Below are positions 22,918 to 32,862 of a stretch of DNA of 64,000 bases, in pieces. The position numbers and the translations under genes are program-made. The notes below the pieces were generated by a model. It was not told the DNA's origin. It was given only the letters and a program-made list of their open reading frames with translations, and did no database searches. Each line of letters starts with the position of its first letter. Positions within the stretch are counted from its first letter, which is position 1. The stretch is from Margaritispora aquatica (taxonomy: Eukaryota > Ascomycota > Leotiomycetes > Helotiales > Discinellaceae). Where the stretch lies: the NCBI GenBank assembly GCA_007644065.1, contig VJWN01000009.1, positions 434,001 through 498,000 on the forward strand, written 5' to 3'.

Positions 22918-24852
22918 ATTGACTTTATTTTTAATTGAAGAACCTGTTCTTTCCTAACGAATGTGTTGTGTAATAGAATAAAATGGGCGACTAGCGCTTT
23001 TTGTCGTACTGGCCGACAATTAAGTTTTGAAGGTAGATATATGGAATAAGGTGGTTGCAAAAGAGAGGAAGCGGACCACAAAGTGAAGAATAGAACAAAA
23101 AGACGAAGAACACAACGATAGCAAAGAACAGAAGATGGAACAGAATAAAGCCAAGAACGAAATATCAGATGGGACACGGTGGTCCTCATATACGAATAAT
23201 GCGATCGCAGAGAACGCTTGAAAGATCTGCTCATGGGCTAAGCGAAGGGAGAGGTCAAGGGAAGACCGCTGTCCAATGTCTAGCCCTGGGGGTGCTAGGT
23301 GGGTGGTGGCTGGATGGGCGAAACGTGTTTGGACATGGCCTCAAACTTCATGGGCATGGCAGTGGCAAGTAGCATTTGAACTTTCAAAGGTCTGATGTCC
23401 TGAAAGGAGCGCTTAGACAGGGACTTGAGATGACATGTTTGGATGTAATCCGATATCTTGAACATGGCGTAAGTAGGTTTGCGGCTGAGAAAAGCGAGGA
23501 TATGCAGAAAATTAGTAGCGAGAACACCACCTACCAAGGCGTATAGTTCCATCTGTCACCGAACACATTAAAACATACAATTATCTAGTCTATTGCTGTT
23601 CAGTTTGTTCATTCTTCCAAATTCAACTTACCATTGACAAGCAATTTTATTTTCATTTCCCAGTCCTCTCATCCCATACCATGAAATCCATTATGGCCGT
23701 GCAGACGGACCTCTTGCAGGCCGGCTGGACGGTGACGACCCCTCGAAGCGGCCAAGCGAGTGCAGATGAAGCACCTCCGCGTCTCACCACCCAAGCTCAC
23801 CCTCGATCGTCGACAAGCACCAAACGCGCACCGTTTCAGCGACGCGAAATCCCTTTTCTTTTTGCCCACGTCACAATGATATTTTTACAAGACAGCGCTT
23901 TGGTGGGATCTTGGGATTTCGTAATCTGTCGTTTCGTGAGGACGGGCGAGTGATGGCTACATGTGATGGGATTTGAAGAAGGGATGAAAAGATTTGATGA
24001 GGATTTTGAGGAGGATGGATGCCCTGGAAGGATTGAAGGAAGGATGCTGGGCGAGTTTGCGGGTCAAATTTTAGATTCTTGGGATAAAGGTCCGAGGTCA
24101 AAGGCCAAGAAAGGGGGTGAGGACAGCATCCATCTCTATTGGTACACATAGGGGAGACCTACTCTATCTTTAATTGTGACTTTATTCTTAATTGATTGCA
24201 GGTGAGCTTTTTTCGACGACATCTCAGTATATTGGTTGTTGATCTTGAATCCATCTCATAATGATGTTTGTCAGTACAACACAACATATGAGTAGACATC
24301 CCTTGCTCTAAGAAATCCTTGCTCAAAGGACTCTCCGCTCAAGGAAGTCACTCGCTCCGGACAATCATGACTTTGACCTAGGAGAATTAATTTCACAGCC
24401 ACGATTTCGCTGGATGAGAGGAGAGCCGTTGTCGATCAAGGACGTCAAATAACGGCTGTTTCTTATCCCGGAGAAAGAATCCAAAGTCGTAGACAAGTAC
24501 TTCCGTGCTGTGCCTGTACCTCATGTTTCGTTGATTGAATCTGGTGCTGGTAGAGCCGCAATCTGGTTTCCTAATTCGCGGCCAGTCATCCCACCTTTTT
24601 CCAAGTGGTCAAAAGGTCTCAAGTCCTCCCCTCCAGATTGGTTATCTTGAAACAATCTTGATGGTATGCTCAAATCATTCGAGAAGTGTTTGGTTCTGCT
24701 TCATTGATTGATTAGATCGAGGATGAACGAAGCACTAGCATGAGAAGTTTGAGTATTGCATGAATTTGGCATCGTGAACTCAATAATGGAGAGGACGCTC
24801 GAGCCCGGAATCCACCGGAGTGGCATGTTGGATACGTTATAATATTTGTTCT
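22918..24852. other. 1.9-kb region between the cupredoxin and CTU1 genes
   Basis: The region holds the cupredoxin promoter and the CTU1 3' end. A more GC-rich patch at about 23690-23860 carries the short candidate frame listed separately. A second hydrophilic frame at about 23964-24151 is rich in Asp, Glu, Gly and Lys but has no recognisable domain. No repeat was seen. Confidence 0.4.
23681..23953 (+). CDS. Possible small protein, weak candidate
   Basis: A 90-codon frame with a true ATG. Its first 60 residues have a gene-like composition and locally raised GC (AGWTVTTPRSGQASADEAPP). The C-terminal third looks random. No homologue is recognised, no signal peptide is seen and no clear intron is visible. 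It could also be part of a regulatory region or of a larger gene that I could not splice. Confidence 0.2.
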   Translation: MKSIMAVQTDLLQAGWTVTTPRSGQASADEAPPRLTTQAHPRSSTSTKRAPFQRREIPFLFAHVTMIFLQDSALVGSWDFVICRFVRTGE

Positions 24853-26130
24853 TTACCCAGCAGCGAGAGCTATCCCTTCCATTTTCCGCCTCAGCGTGGA
24901 ACTCTCTTCATCCTCGACATCAATCTCAATCTCCATCTTCGGACGATTTTTGTTTAGTCCCTCAAGCAGCATGCATGCCTTACAGATTTCCTGACTGGAC
25001 ATATATCCGCAATTCTTGCACATACCCAGGACCTGACGATTCAATTTCTTCGGCTCCTGTCTTCCAGGTCGACCACCTTTAACTCGCTGGTCAATGGTTC
25101 CCGTCGATGAAATAATTGAGGCTACGTCAATCTCCCTCGTTGAGGCCTCGTCGTCTTGCTGGAGTTTCTTCTCCATATCTGCCATCTCTCCACCACTGGA
25201 CCTGCCTGTACTGCCACAACCGCCAGCGCCTTCTTCAGCCTCGACATCAGCACTTGATAACGAAACTTTCTGGCTCTTGCATTGGCTAATCCCAGTAACC
25301 TCTTCAGGTACTAATCTAGCCATGTCCTCGCCACTGCGCACGACATCGAGTATTGCACTCGGTCGTACTCTCTCGAGACTTTTGATCAACGTCCTTGCGC
25401 TTCCTCTGAAAGCTTCGGGACTATAGATGCATTCTGTGCTGAAGTAATCCAATTTCTTGTGATGCGCATACAGCACAATCTCCTTTTCATATGCGTATTT
25501 CAGCGGCTTGCTTCTGCGCACTTCGCTCGACGAGTCGCCTGTCATGATACTTGTGCTTCGTGCCAGACGCGGCAGATCTCCTCGTAGCAAGTTCATCAAT
25601 ATTGTTTCTGCGACATCGTCTGCGTTGTGTCCAGTCACAACATGATTGATCCCTAGCATCTTTGCCCCGCGATCGAGGGCCTGTCGGCGAAACACCCCGC
25701 AATATGTGCAGTTGCCTTTCTTGCCGATGGTCTCGACAACCTGGTCCATTGTCCAGCCGTATAGCTCGTCATAACCTACAATCTTGAGGGGCATTTCGTA
25801 TTGCAGCGCGTTTCGCTTGACTGTCTCGAGGGAGTCATCTCGGTAGCCTTTGATTCCCTCATCGATGCTGAGTAGCACAAGTTCGAGTCCATAGTTGTAA
25901 CGTTCGTTCAATGTCTTCAGTACAGATGCTAGTACTGTTGAATCCTTCCCTCCAGATGCGCCGATCGCTATTCGGTCTCCTGGTGAAAATAGGTTGGTTG
26001 TGGTAATTGTATGATGTATTTCTTCTTCGAAGATGGAAATAAAGCAGCCTTTGCAGAGCTTTTGATGATTCTTAGGCCGTATAATCAACGCTCGAGCATC
26101 CTTGCAAATCGCACAGGGTGTAGGAGCCAT
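24853..26130 (-). CDS. ncs6: Cytoplasmic tRNA 2-thiolation protein 1 (Ctu1/Ncs6)
   Basis: A single uninterrupted frame of 425 aa. The ATG at 26130 is chosen because upstream in-frame codons contain no ATG. The N-terminus has paired CxxC motifs (Cys6/9, Cys26/29). The PP-loop ATPase signature SGGKDS is at residues 59-64. A TYCGVFRR block and [19 protein letters not shown] are diagnostic of the Ctu1/TtcA family. The C-terminus carries another zinc-type pair (CKNC...CKAC). With Ctu2 and the Urm1 sulphur relay it thiolates the wobble uridine (mcm5s2U34) of Lys, Glu and Gln tRNAs. A polar insert (about residues 280-345) precedes the last zinc motif. It is divergent from RPL8 across 247 bp, a grouping of two translation genes. 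Confidence 0.96.
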   Translation of the reverse strand: MAPTPCAICKDARALIIRPKNHQKLCKGCFISIFEEEIHHTITTTNLFSPGDRIAIGASGGKDSTVLASVLKTLNERYNYGLELVLLSIDEGIKGYRDDSLETVKRNALQYEMPLKIVGYDELYGWTMDQVVETIGKKGNCTYCGVFRRQALDRGAKMLGINHVVTGHNADDVAETILMNLLRGDLPRLARSTSIMTGDSSSEVRRSKPLKYAYEKEIVLYAHHKKLDYFSTECIYSPEAFRGSARTLIKSLERVRPSAILDVVRSGEDMARLVPEEVTGISQCKSQKVSLSSADVEAEEGAGGCGSTGRSSGGEMADMEKKLQQDDEASTREIDVASIISSTGTIDQRVKGGRPGRQEPKKLNRQVLGMCKNCGYMSSQEICKACMLLEGLNKNRPKMEIEIDVEDEESSTLRRKMEGIALAAG

Positions 26131-26377
26131 TTTGGTGGGAGAATATGTCAAATGTATTTGCTTCGATAATCTAGAAATAATTCTCCAGGGAAATGTTTGG
26201 AGGGGTCATCCGCTTAGTAATCAGTCATCTTCTGCATGATCATGTGATGGTCGCTTGACTAGCTCCATGCCAAGAGTTTGACTGCCCACAGAATCTCCCG
26301 AACCCAAAAAACTTTTCGAACTTCATCGACAACCATCAACACGACAATCGCTGCAACATCTCAGCGACTCGATCAAT
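26131..26377. promoter_or_regulatory. Bidirectional promoter between CTU1 and RPL8
   Basis: The 247-bp space separates the facing starts of a tRNA-modification gene and a ribosomal protein gene, so both promoters must fit here. It contains the exact 13-nt leader element also found before RPS25, located on the RPL8 side. Confidence 0.7.
26322..26334 (+). promoter_or_regulatory. 13-nt leader element upstream of RPL8
   Basis: TTCATCGACAACC is identical to the element before RPS25. It lies 43 nt before the RPL8 start codon, within a CA-rich leader. Confidence 0.45.
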
Positions 26378-27446
26378 ATGGTAAGCTTCCGATAACATTC
26401 TTCATGACTTGATAGCACTCGCCACCGCTCTCGCACCTCTACGAGCAATCGCACGTCGGGATGCGTTTTCCATCAACTACCTGAGGGTGTTGCATGATGA
26501 ATTGGCTTGAGCTATATCTGCGCAGCAATGCCAGTGTAGTCTCTTTAGAGTTCAAAGAAGAATCAAAGTGAACAATTCGCTGATTTCTTCTTTTCTCAAT
26601 GATAGCCTCCAAAAGCCGGAAAGAAGGCTGCCGCAGCCCCATTCCCACAGGGAAAAGCTGGTGCGTCCAAGAAGGCCCCAAAGGTAAGATTATATCCATC
26701 CCGCAGACCTTGATCTCGATGCTAACGTGTGTAAGAACCCTCTCATCGAGAAGAAGACCCGCAACTATGGCATCGGACAGGATATCCAGCCACGACGAAA
26801 CCTTTCCCGTATGGTGAAGTGGCCTGAGTATGTCCGTCTTCAACGCCAAAAGAAGATCCTCAACCTCCGTCTCAAGGTCCCACCTGCGATTGCCCAGTTC
26901 CAAAACACTCTCGACCGCAACACCGCCTTGAAGGCATTCACCCTCCTCAACAAGTACCGCCCAGAATCCTCAGCCGAGAAGAAGGAGCGTCTATTGAAGG
27001 AGGCTACCGCTATCAAGGAGGGCAAGAAGAAGGAGGATGTCAGCAAGAAGCCATACGCTGTCAAGTACGGTCTTAACCACGTTGTCGGTCTCATTGAAAA
27101 CAAGAAGGCTTCTTTGGTTCTCATCCCTAACGATGTTGACCCAATTGAGTTGGTTATCTTCCTCCCAGCTCTCTGCAGAAAGATGGGTGTACCATACGCC
27201 ATTATCAAGGGCAAGGCCAGACTCGGCACGGTTGTTCACAAGAAGACCGCAGCTGTCATTGCTTTGACCGAGGTTCGCTCTGAGGATAAGACTGAGTTGT
27301 CCAAGTTGGTCCAGGCCATCAAGGAGGGTTACTCAGAGAAGTACGAGGAGGCCAAGCGACACTGGGGTGGTGGTATTATGGGTGCTAAGGCTACTGCCCG
27401 CACTGAGAAGAAGCGCAAGGCTCTGGAGAGTGCTATCAAGATCTAG
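26378..27446 (+). CDS. rpl8: 60S ribosomal protein L8 (eL8, L7a family)
   Basis: Three exons (26378-26380, 26606-26683, 26736-27446) encode 263 aa. The first exon is nothing but the ATG. The second encodes a Lys/Ala-rich tail. The third holds the eL8 body, including the [20 protein letters not shown] start and the L7Ae-type RNA-binding fold with [20 protein letters not shown] and [20 protein letters not shown]. These are diagnostic of L7a/eL8, which binds 25S rRNA of the large subunit. The first intron is 225 nt, about four times the usual length here. Codon use is strongly biased toward C-ending and GT-type codons, as expected of a highly expressed gene. Confidence 0.97.
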
Positions 27447-29132
27447 ATGCTCTCTCTTTAGGTTGGGTGTCGGGGTCTTCTGGCGTTTTTATGAGATTCA
27501 TGAATCTGGGCATAACAAGGGGATAGTAGCTAGGCATAGCCACCAAAATTCCAGCTGGATGATGATACCATATTTGAATTTTGCAAACTACCACATTTAC
27601 ACTTGCTCCACTGCTTTGAGTGACTGTCACCTGACTGATACTAATTATAGGTAAGGTATCTTCGGCAGGGCAAGAAGGATTTCAATCTTATCTGCATCGA
27701 AGCTGTGCACCGTCAGCCCTCAATATGCTCAAGCTCAACCTCAACCTCATGTTTGACAAGTCATCAGCGATGGTGCATGGTGCATTACTCTTTTACGACG
27801 CAGGCTTTGACTCGATTATGATTTATTAAAATGTGTGAGAGATGACAGGTGGTCACGATTCTTGTGGGATTTCTCCAAGCCCCGGCAATGCTTGATTGGA
27901 AGACTCAAGCGTTCGGCTTGGCAATCTCACCAATGCAAGATCGGTCTAGGGTGTCTGAATCTCCAAATACCCCATCCCCAAGTCATCGTTCATTCGCGAG
28001 GCTTTGAACCGCCGTTTCCGACCAATTGCATTTCCATTCCATGGGGAGATACGAGTGCGACACAAGCCGTGGAAATGCAGGCGGAAGAATCTGACGAAAA
28101 GAGCGAGAAAAACTAGCAACGATCCTGATTCGACGTGAGGGATTTCGAGGAAGAACAATCCGGGACAGTAAGGGTATATGGTTGGATGACCAGACACGGT
28201 TGACCGCCACCACACGCAAGTCGGGTTAACACCCCAAATCAACCCCAAATAAACTGGAGAAGGTCACGTCAGAAACAAGCCAATGCTGCAGTGCAACACT
28301 GCAACGTCCTTGGAGGTCTTGTCTGTCACATCATAAATCACCATACAGAGTGTTGCTGAAGGAAGCAGCCAGGGAAGCATGTCACGAATCGACAGCTGGG
28401 TTCGTAATGCGGTCTCGGCGGTGTCCGTGTCAGGACTTGTCAGTACCATATCACAGATACTCAGCATACGCAGAGTAAGGTTAGCTGCGGTGAGTGTTTG
28501 AGAAGGAGGACTCCCGGTTCTCCCGCTGAAGTACCAGGAAAGGTAACACACGGGGTTTGGATTCGCATGCTGAGATCTCATCTGGTATGCTTGGTATGTT
28601 TGGTGTTGCTTTTTGTTAAATTCCACAACCCTCCTCCACAAGCACCACCACCACCTCCTCCTCGTCTTATATTCTCTTTCGATCCCTCATTTGCATCGTA
28701 TGTTTTCGTTGTCAAATCCCACCATCCTCCTCAGCTGATCATTTGTATTTTTTTCCCCATCCGTATCCCCATCTTTTGACATTCTGTCATATTGTCATAC
28801 CTGGAGTGACACCAACACACACACATACATACTCGCACACACTCTACGGCATTCGACTGATATTTGGATACTTCCGGCCCAATCGTTATCGCCGTGCGTT
28901 ATCGGTATTTGTCCCGCCGTCAAGAAAGGACAAGGACGATCAACGTGCGCGTGGGGACATTAAAAATCCAACAATTCGGAAACTCTGATTCATCAATCTC
29001 AACATCTTGTTACTCACCTGGATCACTTGATTTTGCTCATATAATTGGGTCTTCCTTCTCAACTTCGACGATTTCCCTCCTGTTCTTCGTCTTCCTACAC
29101 TTCACGCTTCACGACCTTTACCCCTAGACATC
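27447..29132. other. 1.7-kb region between RPL8 and carbonic anhydrase
   Basis: It contains the RPL8 3' end and the carbonic anhydrase promoter and leader. The stretch 28620-28680 is a CT/CAC-rich low-complexity tract, followed by a CA-rich run (about 28810-28845, cacacacacatacata). No frame with a recognisable product was seen. Confidence 0.45.
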
Positions 29133-30100
29133 ATGGGTTCCGCTGCTAATCAGGGTAAGTACTCACCGACTTCTACCGTCAGCATCTCCCATTGGAAAGC
29201 AATTGACGCTAATTACAATACTATATAGCTATGAAAGATGCCTTTCATTATGCTTTACAGTCGAACGATGCATGGGCAAGTTACAAAGGTCACCAAAATC
29301 CTGCATTCTTCGAGAAAGCGGCAGCTGGCCAAAGCCCCGAAATCCGTAAGTCGACCAAGATACCTTCCCTACCAACCTTTGATATGATCCATGGTCCTGG
29401 TCACATTTATACCCATAATACTTACTCACACTTTGCAGTCTGGCTAGGATGCTCCGACTCTCGTGTCCCCGAGACAACTGTGCTCGGTCTTCAACCAGGA
29501 GAGGTGTTCGTGCACCGTAACATCGCCAACATCATCTCCCCATCCGACATCAACTCAATGGCTGTCATCGAATATGCCGTCATTCACCTCAAAGTTAAGC
29601 ATGTCGTTCTCTGCGGCCATTCATGCTGTGGTGGCGCCGGAGCTGCTTTGAGCGACAACCGAGTCGGAGGTGTTATCGATGCTTGGATCTCACCCTTGAA
29701 GGCTGTTCGAAGGGCGAACCAGGCTGAGCTTGACTCTATCAAGGATGATAAGCAGAAGGCTGTCAGGTTGGCAGAGCTCAATGTTGAGATGGGGGTTCAC
29801 AACCTTATGGCCAACCATGTTATCGAGGATGCAATCATGAGCCGATCGCTTCAAGTCCATGGAGCTATCTACGATGTCGCTTCTGGAAAGATGCGTGATC
29901 TTGGATTTGGCACCGATGAGGCCTTGAAAGCCGCTGTTGCAGCTGCAAGTGCCGCCCCAAAGAAGCTCGCACCTAGGCAACGTCATGGTGGTATTGATGG
30001 AGCCGATGAATATCTCGATGAAGTACCCATCGAAATCATTTCTGGCAACCATGGCATGCTCAAGTTCATGGGCGAAGAAGCAACAATCATTACAGTATGA
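29133..30100 (+). CDS. Beta-class carbonic anhydrase
   Basis: Three exons (29133-29154, 29229-29345, 29439-30100) encode 266 aa. The catalytic signature GCSDSR places zinc ligand Cys51 and the Asp53-Arg55 dyad. GHSCCGG supplies His107 and Cys110. Together these are the full beta-CA zinc set. The enzyme hydrates CO2 to bicarbonate, feeding carboxylases and, in fungi, CO2 sensing through adenylate cyclase. No mitochondrial presequence is evident, so a cytosolic location is likely. About 50 residues follow the usual end of the fold (RDLG), ending EEATIITV. This tail is in frame with no intron signal, so I kept it. Confidence 0.95.
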
Positions 30101-30786
30101 GAGCACTTATAATTGGTATAAGCGAGGAGGGAGTTTAGGGTTGATAGACCAAGATAATAGATTTGGTAATGGTTTATTGAGCGTGTTTGTATGCGGGCGT
30201 GATGGTTATGCATGGTACAATATCAAGTACCCGGTCGGCGGCGGGGTTTGCGAGGATGCTCAGCATTTTGCTTAGAGCCAGGCGTTCAGATCCTGTTTGG
30301 TATCTGCGTCAAAACGAGTTTGCTTATGTTCGAAGATAGAAAGCGAGTCGCTAGATAGAATCGAAGTTTCTCCCTATCACATAACCTTGCGATATTTGCT
30401 GAAAATGCATTGACTGCCCAGAGAATGTGAGTTCATTGTTGGATACGTCTGATGTCAAGCCACGACACCTTGGAGTTAAGTGGTGTTACAAAAACTCTGA
30501 ATATATGTTTTGTGTGGGAACTTGTGAGTATTCGCCTCAGTGAGTTGACGTTAAATCCGACCCCTTTGCTCCGCCATATCCTCCTAGCGAATAGACGGAC
30601 CAAGATCTTACACTTGTCCATAATCCTATCCTTGCTTCAATGAAACGGACTTCTCAGTATTGGCATCGATAAGTCCGCATTGGCACGAACCAGTGGTTAT
30701 ATAAATCACCCGGTATTTCTTTCAATTTATTGTTACAGCATTGTTGACCGCAGCTCCCAAAATAATTCGTCCCGCCCAAATTAAAT
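30101..30786. other. Intergenic region before the ornithine-cyclodeaminase-like gene
   Basis: It separates two plus-strand genes and should hold a 3' end and a promoter. Only short frames without features occur, and no repeat was seen. Confidence 0.4.
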
Positions 30787-32303
30787 ATGCCCCTCACTGT
30801 GCTAACCGATTCGGACGTCAAGAAGATCCTCGACAACCTCAACAAAGATGAGGTAGATCTATTCCAGCAGGCAATGCGCGATTGCCTACATGACTATGCC
30901 ACGGCCTCAACATCCTCTGCATCTGCGGCAGAGAACCAACCCAAGAGGACGGTAGTAGAAGCTCCTAATGGCAGCACCACTCTGTTTATGCCCTCGACGA
31001 CGTCAACTTCTATTGGAATAAAAGGTAAGCAGCTCTTCCAATCCTGCGGGCACAACTAACTTCTACAGTTGTCACTCTCGCGGACCCATCACATCATTCT
31101 GGAAATGACACTCCCCATCCTGAGACCGAGAAGACAACTCCCCAAGGCGCATTGACGCTGATGGCAGGGAATGGAAAGCCCTTTGGTTTCGTCAACGCAG
31201 AGTCCATCACAGCTTTCCGGACAGCTCTGGCGTCTTCCCTTCTGATGATCCGTCGCACAAAGATCAAGACGATCACTGTCTTTGGAACAGGACAGCAGGC
31301 TTTCTGGCATGTGCGGCTGGCACTCTTGCTACGAGGTTCGACGATCAAGAAAGTGCATTTCTTCACTCGGGACTTCAACAAGCGCTCTACGGATCTGATG
31401 AAGCAGTTCTTTGGCTACGATACTGCCATCAAGCAAAGGGAGGGCTGGGCAGACACTAAATTCGACCTTACGAGCATGTTATACTCGGAGGTGGACAGAC
31501 TGCTCAAGGACTATGTTCGATCGGCAGACATGATAATCTGCACCACACCAGCTACCAAACCTCTATTCGACCACAAGATTCTCACCAATGCCGAAGGACG
31601 GAAACGCCCTCGTCTCATCATCGCAATCGGAAGCTATAAACCACATATGATCGAGGTACCACCTGAGGTGCTAGCCCAAGCAGTCAAAGTCCATCACCAA
31701 GGACATCATTACCAGAAACGTGCCGAGGAAGGCGGAGTCATAGTCGTGGACACTCTGGCATGTTTGAAAGAGGCAGGGGAACTGGTGCATGCTGGTATCG
31801 AAGCATACGAGACTGTGGAGCTAGGCGAGCTCGTGATGCTTGAATTCAACGCCGCGCAGCTGGGCCAGGAAATCTCGAGTCCCGAAACGTCCACCACGCC
31901 CACGGAGTCCGAATCCCCACGCAATTCTATCGATGCACCACGACCTCCACTACCTCTTGACGCAGCTAAGTCCATCGCCATGGCGTTCCGCAATTACGGG
32001 CGGGATCCGTCTCCTGGCCCAGAAAAGGCCATCTCACGCTCCACGTCACGGAAGTCGTCGTTTAATCTTTCGAGGAAACCGTCGTTGAGCGTAGTTGCCA
32101 AGAGGAGCTCTAGCATGTCGTCTCAAGGTGGCAGGAAAAAGAAACAGCAGACCGAGAAGCAGGATCAGATGTGTAGGTGGTTGAGTGGTGGAAATGTGGT
32201 GTATAAGAGTGTCGGGATGGGATTGATGGATTTGGTTGTTGGGGGTGCGTTAGTGAAGATGGCGAGGGAGAAGGGCGTTGGAACTACTGTCTCTTCTTTT
32301 TGA
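30787..32303 (+). CDS. Ornithine cyclodeaminase / mu-crystallin family protein
   Basis: Two exons (30787-31024, 31069-32303; donor GTAAGC, 44-nt intron) encode 490 aa. The N-terminal dimerisation part ends in SIGIKVV, which carries the family Lys. A segment with SITAFRTALASSL precedes the Rossmann motif TVFGTGQQAFWH, which binds NAD(P). It ends with the family's GLMDLVVGGAL helix. Members convert ornithine to proline with loss of ammonia or reduce cyclic imines, so the substrate cannot be named. Family proteins are usually 310-350 aa. Here a Ser/Pro/Arg-rich insert (about residues 335-445) with SRKSSFNLSRKPS-type potential kinase sites sits just before the last conserved helix. A P450 and an amine oxidase follow on the same strand. 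Confidence 0.88.
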
Positions 32304-32862
32304 GAGTGTGTGTGTTTCTCTGTGTGTTGGGTTGGGAGATTCAAAAGCGACTTTTTGGTTTAATGGATGGTTTTGGTGTGGGTTTGGTTACATGATACCA
32401 CGATATATTTATGCCGCAAAATAGATGATACAGAACTGGGGGAACCTAGAGATTTAATACATGATGACTTTACAGTAGCATATTACCATAATCTCAAATC
32501 ATGGACATGGTGATTGGGTAGATCATCGCTTGGGCTGGGGTCTATTTAGCCTGTGCTTCGCTTCTCTCTCACCATCTCAATAGTGCCCCTACATTTGATT
32601 CTGGAGGTGCATAATTAACGAATGATATCCAACACATATCTTTCATGTTTTTCGGCAGAGCACCTGTTTATCATTCTCATATTCACACTTTTGTGTGGAG
32701 GTTCGGATAGAATTTCCACTCTGAGAATAGCGCCCACTCTTTGCTACTTACCTACTTACTCACCTTTATCAACCCTCTCCCTCCCGCTCATTCACTTGAC
32801 TCCCTACATCCCACCAACCACTCTTTCCCCTCCCTCCAATCTCCCACCTAAAAAAAAAAACA
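32304..32862. other. Intergenic region upstream of a P450 gene
   Basis: The 3' part is a CT-rich leader (about 32750-32850), ending in a run of A just before the P450 start codon. This is typical of fungal promoters and leaders. No gene was seen. Confidence 0.45.

Noticed and set aside
24853..26151. Longer N-terminus for the tRNA thiolation protein beginning at 26151
   Set aside because: The upstream codon is TTG, not ATG. The ATG at 26130 gives the usual N-terminus with the CxxC pair.
26494..26583. C/D-box snoRNA in the long first intron of RPL8 (ATGATGA at 26494 and CTGA at 26580)
   Set aside because: Box spacing is right, but the flanks do not form the terminal stem and I could not match a guide to rRNA. 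Single short boxes occur by chance.
28498..28779. Proline-rich frame before the carbonic anhydrase gene
   Set aside because: It arises from a CT/CAC-rich low-complexity leader and is not a plausible protein.
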